DNA of 21,734 nt from an uncultured Prevotellaceae bacterium (GTDB lineage: Bacteria > Bacteroidota > Bacteroidia > Bacteroidales > Muribaculaceae), in contig UQLZ01000040.1 in assembly GCA_900541935.1 (NCBI GenBank), positions 1 to 21,734 on the forward strand, in the 5' to 3' direction. Position 1 is the stretch's first letter. Each line of letters begins with the position of its first letter. The notes beneath the pieces were generated by a model. The model had not been told where the DNA came from, searched no databases, and saw nothing but the letters and a program-made list of their open reading frames with translations. Below, piece after piece: positions 1 to 7,493 of the stretch. A program made the translations under genes and the position numbers.

Positions 1-169
1 TATGTGCAACTTTTTCATTATAAATGTTTTGCAAAATTAATTCAACCAACGAGTTGAAGGTATATTCAATTCTAAATTAACATATAGTAGCAGGCAACTT
101 AACTCTATTGAAAACTTCTCTCTTCCGTCGGCAAACAAATTTAAACAAGAAACTGCATCCTCAACATTC

Positions 170-757
170 TTGAACCTCGACAAAATCAAAAGTGAATTAA
201 AGCAATTTCCTTTTGATTGGAATAACGGATATTTCTCAGCATCCGTAAAAACAGAATATCTGCCCGGTTTGATGAATATTGACGAGGGAAACTTCTCAAT
301 CACACAAACATTCGGTAAATTCACATTATCAGGTTACGGAGAAATTATCAAATACGCATACTTCGGAGGCTTCCAAAGGTCATTCGGAGCGGGAGGCTCA
401 ATAACATACAAAGCGAACGACAAACTAAGCCTTACTGCTTTCGGCAACTACTACACAGAACCCCAGTTCGTCACCCCGGCAATGGCTGGATATATGAAAA
501 TATCAAGAGTTGGAGGATTTGCCGATTACCGCATTAATGACAGATGGGGCATTATTGGCGGAGTGCAAGGTTACCGCTCCATGATGTCTAACCAATGGGA
601 GGTACAGCCGATAATAAAACCATATTACAAGATGTCGAAAAACGTTTCATTAGGCGTTGACGTTGGCGGATTAGTATATCAAATCTTAAAGCATACAATC
701 GGCGACTTCCAAAGAAATTCTGGCAATCCTACTCTTCCTCCCCCAATTGCACACTGA
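170..757 (+). CDS. Outer-membrane beta-barrel-like protein, 5' end missing or broken
   Basis: The translation has the alternating aromatic/polar strands and Gly-rich turns of a small outer-membrane beta-barrel; it resembles no named family I can identify. The only start in this frame is a TTG at 170, yet the frame is open and protein-like from 41, and that upstream part has no ATG. An in-frame TAA at 38-40 blocks any longer reading, although an ATG lies in frame at 2-4 before it. No signal peptide is visible, which such a protein needs. I infer either a pseudogene (nonsense mutation or frameshift near 38) or a gene whose true beginning lies left of the window. The C-terminus is Pro-rich and lacks the terminal aromatic typical of barrels. 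Coding nature is fairly sure; start and function are not. Confidence 0.55.
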   Translation: MNLDKIKSELKQFPFDWNNGYFSASVKTEYLPGLMNIDEGNFSITQTFGKFTLSGYGEIIKYAYFGGFQRSFGAGGSITYKANDKLSLTAFGNYYTEPQFVTPAMAGYMKISRVGGFADYRINDRWGIIGGVQGYRSMMSNQWEVQPIIKPYYKMSKNVSLGVDVGGLVYQILKHTIGDFQRNSGNPTLPPPIAH

Positions 758-774
758 TTTTTAAATGAAAGCTA

Positions 775-804
775 TTTGCAAATTGTAAAAATTATGTAAT
801 TTTG
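775..804 (+). promoter_or_regulatory. Bacteroidota-type promoter for the first barrel gene
   Basis: A TTTG at 775-778 is followed after 18 nt by TAATTTTG at 797-804, an exact match to the TAnnTTTG -7 box of Bacteroidota. Transcription should start near 811. That leaves a 5' untranslated leader of about 110 nt before the ATG at 921, longer than at the other promoters here. Confidence 0.65.
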
Positions 805-920
805 CCCTCCAGGAATGGCAAACGCATTTTTGCGATAATACAATAATTATAAAATTCTTTTCCATAGGGAAATTTAATTATAACTAACTATTTAATCATT
901 AACCATTCAACAAAAAAATT

Positions 921-1601
921 ATGAAGGTACTAAAATTTACCATCGCCTTAGTATTGGCGATAACTGCATTCGGAGCAAACGCTCAAAACTCCGACTACAA
1001 TCGTGTCAACGCCTCGTACGTACGCTCATGGGCTAATCACTCTGAAACAGAAATAGACTTCGGTCTTAACGGCATTGCTTTTGACTATATGCATGGCTTC
1101 AGTCTTAGCGATTCCCATCCTCTCTTCCTTGAAGTTGGTGGAAGACTTACTACCTATTTCAACAATTCCGACGCTTCTGATTTTACAGGCATTGACCTTG
1201 GCAAACCAGATACTCGCCTGGATTTGAATTTGAAATCAAGATACTTAAACCTTGCCATTCCAGTAAACTTTGGCTACCGCTTTGACCTCGGAAACGATTT
1301 TAAGATTATGCCTTATGTAGGACTTTATGGACGTGCTCACCTTTGGGCAAAAAGCAAAATAGAATATGCTTTTTATAAAGACGGAAAGCCTGTTCTAAAC
1401 GAAAAATTTGACTCAAATCCTCTAAAAAAGGACGAAGACGGCGTTCGTGCTGTTAAGCGATTCCAAGTAGGTTGGGTTATTGGTGCAAACTTCCAATACA
1501 AACCATTTGTTTTCGGCGTAAACTTCGGCACTGGTTTCATACAAACAAGAGATCACTACACACTCTGCGAATTTGCAGCTTCGGTTGGATACTGCTTCTA
1601 A
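921..1601 (+). CDS. Secreted outer-membrane beta-barrel protein, paralogue A (226 aa)
   Basis: The first 22 residues form a clear Sec signal peptide: Lys near the N-terminus, a hydrophobic core and an Ala-Asn-Ala cleavage site before Gln. The rest alternates short amphipathic strands with turns and ends in Tyr-Cys-Phe; a C-terminal Phe is the usual outer-membrane insertion signal, so an eight-strand-type barrel in the outer membrane is likely. It is the first of three tandem paralogues, sharing motifs such as YNR, DYMHG, LEVGGR and a C-terminal YTxCEF with the next two. It has its own promoter, with a leader unlike the others, and a downstream terminator nearly identical to that of the next gene. 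The ligand or role is unknown. The family could be described as PorT-like or generic outer-membrane beta-barrel; I cannot be more specific. Confidence 0.85.
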   Translation: MKVLKFTIALVLAITAFGANAQNSDYNRVNASYVRSWANHSETEIDFGLNGIAFDYMHGFSLSDSHPLFLEVGGRLTTYFNNSDASDFTGIDLGKPDTRLDLNLKSRYLNLAIPVNFGYRFDLGNDFKIMPYVGLYGRAHLWAKSKIEYAFYKDGKPVLNEKFDSNPLKKDEDGVRAVKRFQVGWVIGANFQYKPFVFGVNFGTGFIQTRDHYTLCEFAASVGYCF

Positions 1602-1623
1602 AAGCATCAAAAAAAGACAAGAG

Positions 1624-1660
1624 GGTCGCTCAAAAGAGAATTTTGATGCGACCTTTTTTT
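1624..1660 (+). terminator. Rho-independent terminator of paralogue A
   Basis: GGTCGC and TCAAAA pair with TTTTGA and GCGACC (one bulged T) around a GAGAA loop, and a run of seven T follows directly. This is a classical intrinsic terminator starting 22 nt after the stop codon. Confidence 0.88.
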
Positions 1661-1670
1661 ACTTAATATA

Positions 1671-1701
1671 TTGTTTTAAATAATTGTTATTTATACATTT
1701 G
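1671..1701 (+). promoter_or_regulatory. Promoter of paralogue B
   Basis: TTG at 1671-1673, a 20-nt spacer and TACATTTG at 1694-1701 fit the Bacteroidota consensus. The predicted start is near 1708, giving a leader of about 43 nt. Confidence 0.72.
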
Positions 1702-1750
1702 CAAAAACAACATCACAAATCCAATTTTGTACCAATGTAAAATTACAACT

Positions 1751-2419
1751 ATGAAAACGCTTAAAATCATCGTTCTTGCAATCACTGTCCTATTAGCAGG
1801 ACAAGCCTTTGCTCAAAACAAAAGTTACAACAGAATTGACATTTCATACGTCAAAGCCTGGACTGGCCAATCTGAAGAAAATATAATCTATGATCGTAAT
1901 GGTGTCGGGTTTGACTATATGCATGGCATCAGTTTAAGTAAAAAAATCCCGCTATTTCTTGAAGTAGGCGGCAGATTCATTCTTTCTTATGACAAGTCGG
2001 AAATTGACAAATTCGATGAAACGGCATTATTTAGTTACATAACTAAATTCAATTCTAGATTTCTAACCTTAGGAATCCCTATCAACCTATGTTATAATTA
2101 CCGCATAAACAACAAATTAGAGATTATTCCATTCTTTGGGCTATATGCTAGAGCTCACATATTTGCCAAAACGGAAATACGTGTTCACAAATATTCTTAC
2201 GGAAACTTTCACAGTCAAGATATCAGAGAGTATGACTTGCTGAAAAGTATTGACAAGAATGAAAAATACATAAAACTTTTTAATGCGGGATGGACTATTG
2301 GCGCTAACGTTAGGTACAAACCTTTTATATTCGGCGTTAACTTCGGTACTGGTTTTATCAAAACAAGAGAAAACTACACTATGTGCGAATTTGCAGCAAC
2401 TTTGGGATACTGCTTCTAA
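1751..2419 (+). CDS. Secreted outer-membrane beta-barrel protein, paralogue B (222 aa)
   Basis: I start the protein at the ATG at 1751, which begins a standard signal peptide (Lys-Thr-Leu-Lys, hydrophobic core, Ala-Phe-Ala before Gln). A TTG eight codons upstream is also in frame but would add a polar N-terminus and spoil the signal. The mature part has the same strand pattern as paralogue A, including DYMHG, LEVGGR, a GLYARAH segment, FGVNFGTGF and a C-terminal YTMCEF ending in Tyr-Cys-Phe. It is probably an outer-membrane barrel. The middle differs most from its neighbours, especially the charged insert around residues 145-175, a likely surface loop. Promoter and terminator are shared in sequence with the neighbouring copies. 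Confidence 0.85.
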   Translation: MKTLKIIVLAITVLLAGQAFAQNKSYNRIDISYVKAWTGQSEENIIYDRNGVGFDYMHGISLSKKIPLFLEVGGRFILSYDKSEIDKFDETALFSYITKFNSRFLTLGIPINLCYNYRINNKLEIIPFFGLYARAHIFAKTEIRVHKYSYGNFHSQDIREYDLLKSIDKNEKYIKLFNAGWTIGANVRYKPFIFGVNFGTGFIKTRENYTMCEFAATLGYCF

Positions 2420-2440
2420 AAGCATCAAAGGCAACAAGAG

Positions 2441-2476
2441 GGTCGCTCAAAAGAGAATTTTGATGCGACCTTTTTT
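2441..2476 (+). terminator. Rho-independent terminator of paralogue B
   Basis: Same hairpin as at 1624-1660 (GGTCGC and TCAAAA pairing with TTTTGA and GCGACC), here followed by six T. Confidence 0.88.
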
Positions 2477-2486
2477 ACTTAATATA

Positions 2487-2517
2487 TTGTTTTAAATAAT
2501 TGTTATTTATACATTTG
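2487..2517 (+). promoter_or_regulatory. Promoter of paralogue C
   Basis: TTG at 2487-2489, a 20-nt spacer and TACATTTG at 2510-2517, identical to the promoter of paralogue B. Predicted start near 2524. Confidence 0.72.
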
Positions 2518-2566
2518 CAAAAACAACATCACAAATCCAATTTTGTACCAATGTAAAATTACAACT

Positions 2567-3235
2567 ATGAAAACGCTTAAAATAATCGCTCTTGCAATCA
2601 CTGTCCTATTAGACGGACAAGTCTTTGCACAAAACAAAGGTTACAACAGAATTGATGTTTCGTACGTCAAAACCTGGACAACTCAATCCGAAGAATCACT
2701 ATACTATGACAGAAACGGAGTCGGGCTTGACTATATGCACGGTTTCAAGTTAAGCAAAAAGCATCCACTCTACTTCGAAATCGGTGGCAGACTAATTCTG
2801 GCATACGACAATTCTGTTATTGACCATTTTGACCCTGACTTGAGTTTAAGTTTTATCCACAAATACCACTCAAAATTTCTATCATTAGGTGCTCCCATTA
2901 ACCTCTGTTACAAAATAAATATAAACAAAAACCTTTGCATTATACCGCAAATTGGCTTATACTCACGAGGCTTTCTGATGGCTAGGACAGAACAAAAATC
3001 CATCAAATACAAAAAGGGGGAATTTAGCGAACAAGAGGTTGTTGACTATAATATGAAAAGGTATATAAAGAACGGAAAAAGATTAATAAAGCGATTCCAT
3101 TCAGGTTGGAATATAGGTGCCTCTATTCAGTATAAAAAATTTATCTTGGGGTCAAACATTGGTACAGGCCTCATAAGGACAAGAGGAAACTACACTATGT
3201 GCGAATTTACCGTAAGTGCGGGATTAGTTCTCTAA
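2567..3235 (+). CDS. Secreted outer-membrane beta-barrel protein, paralogue C (222 aa)
   Basis: The ATG at 2567 begins a signal peptide almost identical to that of paralogue B, though with Asp in place of Ala near the end of the hydrophobic region. The body keeps YNRID, YDRNGVG, DYMHG, GGRLILAYD and the C-terminal YTMCEF, so it is a true paralogue with the same predicted outer-membrane barrel fold. By eye, roughly half of its residues match paralogue B. Its last residues differ: A and B end in Gly-Tyr-Cys-Phe, whereas C ends in Gly-Leu-Val-Leu, losing both the terminal aromatic and the second C-terminal Cys. This may reflect a swapped 3' end and could weaken outer-membrane insertion. Function unknown. 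Confidence 0.83.
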   Translation: MKTLKIIALAITVLLDGQVFAQNKGYNRIDVSYVKTWTTQSEESLYYDRNGVGLDYMHGFKLSKKHPLYFEIGGRLILAYDNSVIDHFDPDLSLSFIHKYHSKFLSLGAPINLCYKININKNLCIIPQIGLYSRGFLMARTEQKSIKYKKGEFSEQEVVDYNMKRYIKNGKRLIKRFHSGWNIGASIQYKKFILGSNIGTGLIRTRGNYTMCEFTVSAGLVL

Positions 3236-3240
3236 CAGTA

Positions 3241-3285
3241 AAAGGAAAAACGGGGCCATCTGATTTGCCAGACGGTCCCGCTTTT
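3241..3285. terminator. Bidirectional terminator between paralogue C and der
   Basis: A 12-bp stem (CGGGGCCATCTG at 3251-3262 with CAGACGGTCCCG at 3269-3280; one G-T wobble and one A-C mismatch) lies between converging genes. Plus-strand transcripts meet CTTTTACT after the stem. Minus-strand transcripts from der meet GTTTTTCCTTT, so the same hairpin can end both. Confidence 0.82.
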
Positions 3286-3289
3286 ACTA

Positions 3290-4606
3290 TTATTTTTCTC
3301 TCATAAAGATATTAATCGGCGTTCCCTTGAAATCCCACTGTTCTCGGATTTTATTTTCAAGGTATCTTCTATACGGCTCCTTTACCCATTGCGGAAGATT
3401 ACAGAAGAAAACAAATGAAGGGATTTTCGCTTCTTTAAGCATTGTTACATACTTAATTTTTACATATTTTCCCTTATTTGCTGGTGGTGGATAAGCCGAA
3501 ATAACTTCCTGTATATAATTATTCAACTGTGAAGTTGGGATAATTCTTTTACGGTTCTTATAAACGCTAACAGCCGTTTCAATAACCTTATATATCCTTT
3601 GCTTTGTCAATGCAGAGCCAAAGATAATCGGGAAATCTGAGAACGGGGCAAACTTGTTTCTGATTGCATTCTCGAAAGTCTTGATTGCCTCTTGTGACTT
3701 GTCTTCCACCAAGTCCCACTTGTTGACGCAAACAACCAATCCCTTGTTATTTCTTCTAATCAATGAGAAGATATTCGCATCCTGCGACTCAATACCGCGG
3801 GTAGCGTCAATCATAAGAATACAAACGTCAGAATTTTCGATAGCACGAATACTGCGGATTACCGAATAATACTCAATATCCTCGTTTACCTTTGTCTTCT
3901 TTCTGATACCGGCAGTATCAACAAGATAGAAGTCGAAACCGAACTTGTCATACTTTGTATAGATACTGTCGCGTGTTGTTCCCGCAATATTTGTAACAAT
4001 ATTTCTATCCTCTCCAATGAAAGCGTTGATAATAGATGATTTTCCAGCGTTCGGACGCCCTACGATGGCAAAACGTGGAATATCTTCCTCTATTGCTTCC
4101 TCCTCTTCCTTTTCAGGGAAGCACTCAACTATCTTGTCAAGCAAGTCACCAGTACCCAAACCGTTAGCAGCAGACACGCAATACGGGTCGCCAAGTCCAA
4201 GGGAATAGAACTCAGCGGCATTATACTGCCATTCATTACTGTCAGCCTTGTTTGCCATCAAGATTACCGGCTTCTTTGCACGGCGCAAAATTGCCGCAAC
4301 CATATCGTCAAGGTCGGTAACGCCGTTCTTAACGTCAACAACGAAAAGAATCACGTCTGCCTCCTCTATTGCAATTGAAACCTGCTTGTTTATTTCTCCT
4401 TCAAAAATATCTTCCGAATTGACTACCCAGCCACCGGTATCCACTATTGAGAACTCTTGCCCGCACCAATCAACTTTTCCGTACTGGCGGTCACGTGTTG
4501 TGCCTGAAGTGTCATCAACAATCGCTGTACGCGTCTGTGTCAATCGGTTGAAAAGCGTTGATTTTCCTACATTCGGTCTCCCGACTATTGCAACTAATCG
4601 TCCCAT
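3290..4606 (-). CDS. der: Ribosome-assembly GTPase Der (EngA)
   Basis: Tandem GTPase that binds and matures the 50S subunit. Two complete G-domains are visible. The first has GRPNVGKS at residues 9-16, DTGG near 56-59 and NKAD near 119-122. The second has GRPNAGKS at 183-190, DTAG near 230-233 and NKWD near 295-298. A C-terminal KH-like domain of about 85 residues follows. The length of 438 aa is normal, and the ATG at 4606 sits right before the first P-loop strand. The gene is the last of the yceD-rpmF-fabH-era-der run, 17 nt after era, and is closed by the bidirectional terminator. Nothing unusual in its motifs. Confidence 0.97.
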   Translation of the reverse strand: MGRLVAIVGRPNVGKSTLFNRLTQTRTAIVDDTSGTTRDRQYGKVDWCGQEFSIVDTGGWVVNSEDIFEGEINKQVSIAIEEADVILFVVDVKNGVTDLDDMVAAILRRAKKPVILMANKADSNEWQYNAAEFYSLGLGDPYCVSAANGLGTGDLLDKIVECFPEKEEEEAIEEDIPRFAIVGRPNAGKSSIINAFIGEDRNIVTNIAGTTRDSIYTKYDKFGFDFYLVDTAGIRKKTKVNEDIEYYSVIRSIRAIENSDVCILMIDATRGIESQDANIFSLIRRNNKGLVVCVNKWDLVEDKSQEAIKTFENAIRNKFAPFSDFPIIFGSALTKQRIYKVIETAVSVYKNRKRIIPTSQLNNYIQEVISAYPPPANKGKYVKIKYVTMLKEAKIPSFVFFCNLPQWVKEPYRRYLENKIREQWDFKGTPINIFMREK

Positions 4607-4623
4607 TAACTCAATTTTTTTAA

Positions 4624-5508
4624 TTATTCAATATACCCGAAAGAGCGCAACTTGTTTTCCCTATTACGCCAATCTTTCTCCACTTTAACAAAGATTTCAA
4701 GAAATACTTTCTTATCAAAGAACTTCTCAATATCCTTGCGGGCATCTATTCCCACTTTCTTCAGTTTTGAACCTCCGTGACCAATGATAATGCCCTTCTG
4801 ACTATCGCGTTCCACATAAATTACCGACATGATATGGATAGAATCCGGCTTCTCGTCATATTTTTCAACGAGCACCTCCGTTGCGTACGGCACTTCCTTG
4901 TCGTAGGTCAACAAAATCTTCTCACGAATTATTTCCGTAACAAAGAAACGTGCCGGCTTATCGGTCAAAGCCTCCTTACCGAAATAAGGAGGCGAATCTG
5001 GAAGCAATTCAAGAATCCTTGACATCAAGTTAGAAACATTGAAATTCTCCTTCGCCGACATAGGGAAGATTTCCGCCTGCGGCAACAGAGTTTTCCACTT
5101 GTCAAAAATCGCCAGCAAATCATTATTGCCTTTCAAAAGGTCTATCTTATTGATTACCAACAATACAGGAACTTTCTCTTTTGCAACTTTCTCAATAAAG
5201 TCCGAATTTTTGCTAACGTCTTCAACAACGTCCGTTACATACAAAAGGATATCGGCATCAGTCAAGGCACTCTCCGAAAAACCAAGCATGCTCTCCTGCA
5301 ACTTGTACTTTGGTTTAAGCACTCCCGGGGTGTCGGAAAAAACTATCTGATAGTCATCAGAATTAACAATGCCGAGGATGCGGTGCCGCGTTGTCTGCGC
5401 CTTAGAAGTGATGATAGAGACACGCTCTCCCACCAAATTATTCATCAGCGTTGACTTACCAACATTCGGATTTCCAACAATGTTTACAAAACCTGCCTTA
5501 TGCGTCAT
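4624..5508 (-). CDS. era: GTPase Era, 16S rRNA-binding
   Basis: Era binds the 3' end of 16S rRNA and helps 30S assembly. The G-domain shows GNPNVGKS at residues 12-19, DTPG, and NKID in the middle. A C-terminal KH domain carries the RNA-binding GxxG loop (GHGGSK). I start at the ATG at 5508, giving 294 aa, the usual length; an in-frame TTG five codons upstream is less likely. It lies 97 nt after fabH and 17 nt before der, so the two GTPases are almost certainly co-transcribed. The fabH-era gap has no clear promoter. Confidence 0.96.
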   Translation of the reverse strand: MTHKAGFVNIVGNPNVGKSTLMNNLVGERVSIITSKAQTTRHRILGIVNSDDYQIVFSDTPGVLKPKYKLQESMLGFSESALTDADILLYVTDVVEDVSKNSDFIEKVAKEKVPVLLVINKIDLLKGNNDLLAIFDKWKTLLPQAEIFPMSAKENFNVSNLMSRILELLPDSPPYFGKEALTDKPARFFVTEIIREKILLTYDKEVPYATEVLVEKYDEKPDSIHIMSVIYVERDSQKGIIIGHGGSKLKKVGIDARKDIEKFFDKKVFLEIFVKVEKDWRNRENKLRSFGYIE

Positions 5509-5534
5509 ACCCTTTAAACTCAACTAAAATTTAA

Positions 5535-5576
5535 AATGCGGAAAACGATAGGAAACAAACGCCTCCATACCGCATT
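5535..5576 (-). other. Possible hairpin in the fabH-era gap
   Basis: AATGCGG and CCGCATT can pair across a long loop. On the minus strand the structure is followed by TTTAAATTTT. It could be a weak attenuator or processing site that sets the ratio of fabH to era-der message, but the loop is long and the evidence thin. Confidence 0.3.
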
Positions 5577-5605
5577 CCGCAATTATACTTGTATTTATAC
5601 TTTTA

Positions 5606-6592
5606 TCAAATATCCCAAACGATGTACATAGCGCCCCATGTAAAGCCTGCACCAAATGCAGTGAGCACCAACTTATCGCCCTTCTTCAACTTGTCCTTAT
5701 TTTCATCCAGGCAAAGAGGAATAGAAGCAGCACTTGTATTGCCTCTGTACTGAATGTTAACAAGAACCTTCTCCGGGCTTATTCCCAATCTGTCGCCAAC
5801 AGCCTCGATAATTCTCAAGTTTGCTTGGTGCGGAATAAACCAATCAATATTTTCAATGCTGAGGTTATTTCGTTTTAAGATATCCAAAGAAGAGGTATAC
5901 ATATCAGTAACCGCGTGACGGTAAACGGCACGACCTTCTTGATAGACAAAGTGCTCGCGAGCATCAACCGTTTCGTGTGATGCCGGATATGCAGAACCAC
6001 CAGCCTTCATAACAAGGTGTGACAAGCCTTCACCGTTAACGTGATAAACCCCGTCGATAACACCAACGTTCTGCTCTTCTGTCGGCTCAAGCAAGACGCA
6101 TGCGGCAGCGTCACCGAATAGCGGACATGTTGTACGGTCCTCATAGTTTGTCATACTTGACATCATCTCTGCTGCCACAACGACTACTTTCTTGTACATG
6201 CCTGAACGCACATACGCAGTTGCTGACTGCAATGCTACTATAAAGCCGGCACATGCAGCCTGTAGGTCATATCCGTAACAGTTTTTTAAACCAACCTGAT
6301 GAATTATTATCGAAGCCGTTGACGGGAATCGGTAGTCTGGATTCGATGTTGCACAGATTAGTAGGTCGATATCGTCCGGATTTGTTCCTGTACTTTCAAG
6401 CAGACGCTCTACAGCTATTTTACCCATGTGAGAAGAGCCAAGACCTTCACCCTTTTGGATGCGACGCTCTTTAATGCCAACACGAGTTGTTATCCACTCA
6501 TCATTGGTATCAACCATCTTTGAGAGGTCATCGTTTGTCAAGATGCTATCAGGAACGTATGACGCTATACCGGTTATTTTTGCACTATACAT
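5606..6592 (-). CDS. fabH: Beta-ketoacyl-ACP synthase III FabH
   Basis: FabH starts fatty-acid synthesis by condensing an acyl-CoA with malonyl-ACP. The thiolase-fold catalytic triad is complete: Cys114 in QAACAGF, His255 in PHQAN and Asn285 in RGNTSAAS. The early DEWITTRVGI segment and the GFTWGAM C-terminus are also typical. At 328 aa it has the normal length, with an ATG at 6592. It sits 77 nt after rpmF. In many bacteria plsX lies between rpmF and fabH; here it does not, and the gap holds a perfect hairpin instead. Confidence 0.97.
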   Translation of the reverse strand: MYSAKITGIASYVPDSILTNDDLSKMVDTNDEWITTRVGIKERRIQKGEGLGSSHMGKIAVERLLESTGTNPDDIDLLICATSNPDYRFPSTASIIIHQVGLKNCYGYDLQAACAGFIVALQSATAYVRSGMYKKVVVVAAEMMSSMTNYEDRTTCPLFGDAAACVLLEPTEEQNVGVIDGVYHVNGEGLSHLVMKAGGSAYPASHETVDAREHFVYQEGRAVYRHAVTDMYTSSLDILKRNNLSIENIDWFIPHQANLRIIEAVGDRLGISPEKVLVNIQYRGNTSAASIPLCLDENKDKLKKGDKLVLTAFGAGFTWGAMYIVWDI

Positions 6593-6618
6593 TATGATAT
6601 GTATTCAGTTAAACAAAT

Positions 6619-6645
6619 TTGTCCTAAATGGGTTATTTAGGACAA
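6619..6645 (-). promoter_or_regulatory. Perfect 11-bp hairpin or operator between rpmF and fabH
   Basis: TTGTCCTAAAT at 6619-6629 is the exact reverse complement of ATTTAGGACAA at 6635-6645, with a GGGTT loop on the plus strand. There is no T-run directly after it on the minus strand (AATTTG follows), so it is not a textbook terminator. It could protect the rpmF 3' end, attenuate read-through into fabH, or bind a dimeric regulator. Confidence 0.6.
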
Positions 6646-6669
6646 TCTTTTACTCTTACTTTCCTTTAA

Positions 6670-6855
6670 TTAAAGGGCTGCCTCTTTTTCGATCGCAACT
6701 CTACCACGGTAATATCCGCATTCTCCACATACTGTGTGATATACGTGCCATGCACCGCAGTTAGGGCAAAGAGCCAATGTAGGAGCAACAGCCTTGTCAT
6801 GAGTTCTTCTCTTCGCTGTTCTTGTCTTAGATTGTTTTCGTTTCGGATGTGCCAT
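6670..6855 (-). CDS. rpmF: 50S ribosomal protein L32
   Basis: A 61-aa basic protein with the L32 beginning (MAHPKRKQSK) and a zinc-ribbon of four cysteines, C30-x2-C33 and C43-x2-C46. It is part of the large ribosomal subunit. It lies 14 nt after the yceD-like gene, the conserved pairing of a 23S-related factor with L32, and upstream of fabH, which links ribosome and membrane synthesis. Confidence 0.97.
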   Translation of the reverse strand: MAHPKRKQSKTRTAKRRTHDKAVAPTLALCPNCGAWHVYHTVCGECGYYRGRVAIEKEAAL

Positions 6856-6869
6856 TTTCTTATATTATT

Positions 6870-7388
6870 TTATTTGTTATCTAATAAATTCCTCAATGCA
6901 TCCCATCGAGGATCGTTAGTTTCTGTCTCTTTTTCTTCTCCGCTCAAACGCTTCAGCGTGTCTGCCATCGTGGAATTGCATTCTCCTTCCGCGTGAACGT
7001 GTCTTATCGGTATCGATAGTTCTATGGTGTCATAGATAAATGGGGACAAATCAAGTTCCCGCTCATCTTTCGGAAGTATGATTATATCATCATCTTCTTC
7101 TCCATATTCGTCGCCTCGCTTGACGGTCAAACGATATTCAGATTCAACTTCGTGATCCATCTCTTCAAGACAACGATCACACAAAATCTGAACCTTGCCA
7201 CGCACTGTAAAATCAAGTATATAGCAATTCAAACTATTTTTGACATTTAAAGCCACGTCAACCAACCCTGAACGAATATCCGAAGATTCCATTTCCTCGA
7301 AAAATTCAGTGCCGACAACGTAGTTAAACGCTTGATTTCCAACGGGCAATCCGACTAACTGCAATTTATAATCAGCGAACTTGTCCAT
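6870..7388 (-). CDS. yceD: YceD/DUF177 family protein
   Basis: 172-aa acidic protein of the DUF177 family, which in other bacteria and in plastids is tied to 23S rRNA accumulation and is almost always encoded next to rpmF, as here. Visible features are the CxxC pair (Cys70, Cys73), the acidic stretch around residues 93-101 and the closing NDPRWDAL segment. I choose the ATG at 7388; a TTG eleven codons upstream is also in frame, but it falls upstream of the predicted transcription start near 7404. This is the first gene of the rpmF-fabH-era-der operon. The exact molecular role is not established. Confidence 0.9.
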   Translation of the reverse strand: MDKFADYKLQLVGLPVGNQAFNYVVGTEFFEEMESSDIRSGLVDVALNVKNSLNCYILDFTVRGKVQILCDRCLEEMDHEVESEYRLTVKRGDEYGEEDDDIIILPKDERELDLSPFIYDTIELSIPIRHVHAEGECNSTMADTLKRLSGEEKETETNDPRWDALRNLLDNK

Positions 7389-7410
7389 TTTTCGTTCCGT
7401 TAAAACGGCA

Positions 7411-7442
7411 CAAAGATACAAACAAATTCTTGAATTGTCAAT
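7411..7442 (-). promoter_or_regulatory. Promoter of the yceD-rpmF-fabH-era-der operon
   Basis: Read on the minus strand, TATCTTTG (7418-7411) is an exact TAnnTTTG box, preceded by ATTG after a 20-nt spacer. The predicted start near 7404 leaves a leader of only about 16 nt. Confidence 0.68.
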
Positions 7443-7493
7443 ATTTTCAACTATTTATCTTTTTTTATTGTTGATTTTTATCGTTTTATATCA

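Larger units (their letters stand above)
1617..1767 (+). repeat. Direct repeat, copy 1: terminator-promoter-leader cassette
   Basis: This 151-nt segment matches 2434-2583 base for base except for one extra T in the terminator T-run. It runs from just after the upstream gene's stop codon, through a terminator hairpin, a -7 box and the untranslated leader, into codon 6 of the next gene. Lower but clear similarity continues on both sides, through the signal-peptide codons and the last codons of the upstream gene. Confidence 0.95.
2434..2583 (+). repeat. Direct repeat, copy 2: terminator-promoter-leader cassette
   Basis: Second copy of the cassette at 1617-1767, lacking one T in the terminator T-run. 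It supplies the terminator of paralogue B and the promoter and leader of paralogue C. No third copy follows paralogue C, which fits a single tandem duplication of spacer plus gene. Confidence 0.95.

Noticed and set aside
37..324. Minus-strand 95-codon frame opposite the first barrel-like gene
   Set aside because: It lies antisense to a frame with much more protein-like composition and has no promoter or family resemblance; it is a shadow.
1727..1750. TTG start giving paralogues B and C eight extra residues
   Set aside because: The extension is polar and precedes a perfect signal peptide that begins with an ATG; it is also identical in both copies because it lies within the repeat.
1617..2583. 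Repeats as an insertion sequence or CRISPR array
   Set aside because: There is no transposase, no terminal inverted repeats, and only two copies separated by a whole gene. Terminator and promoter elements explain the content.
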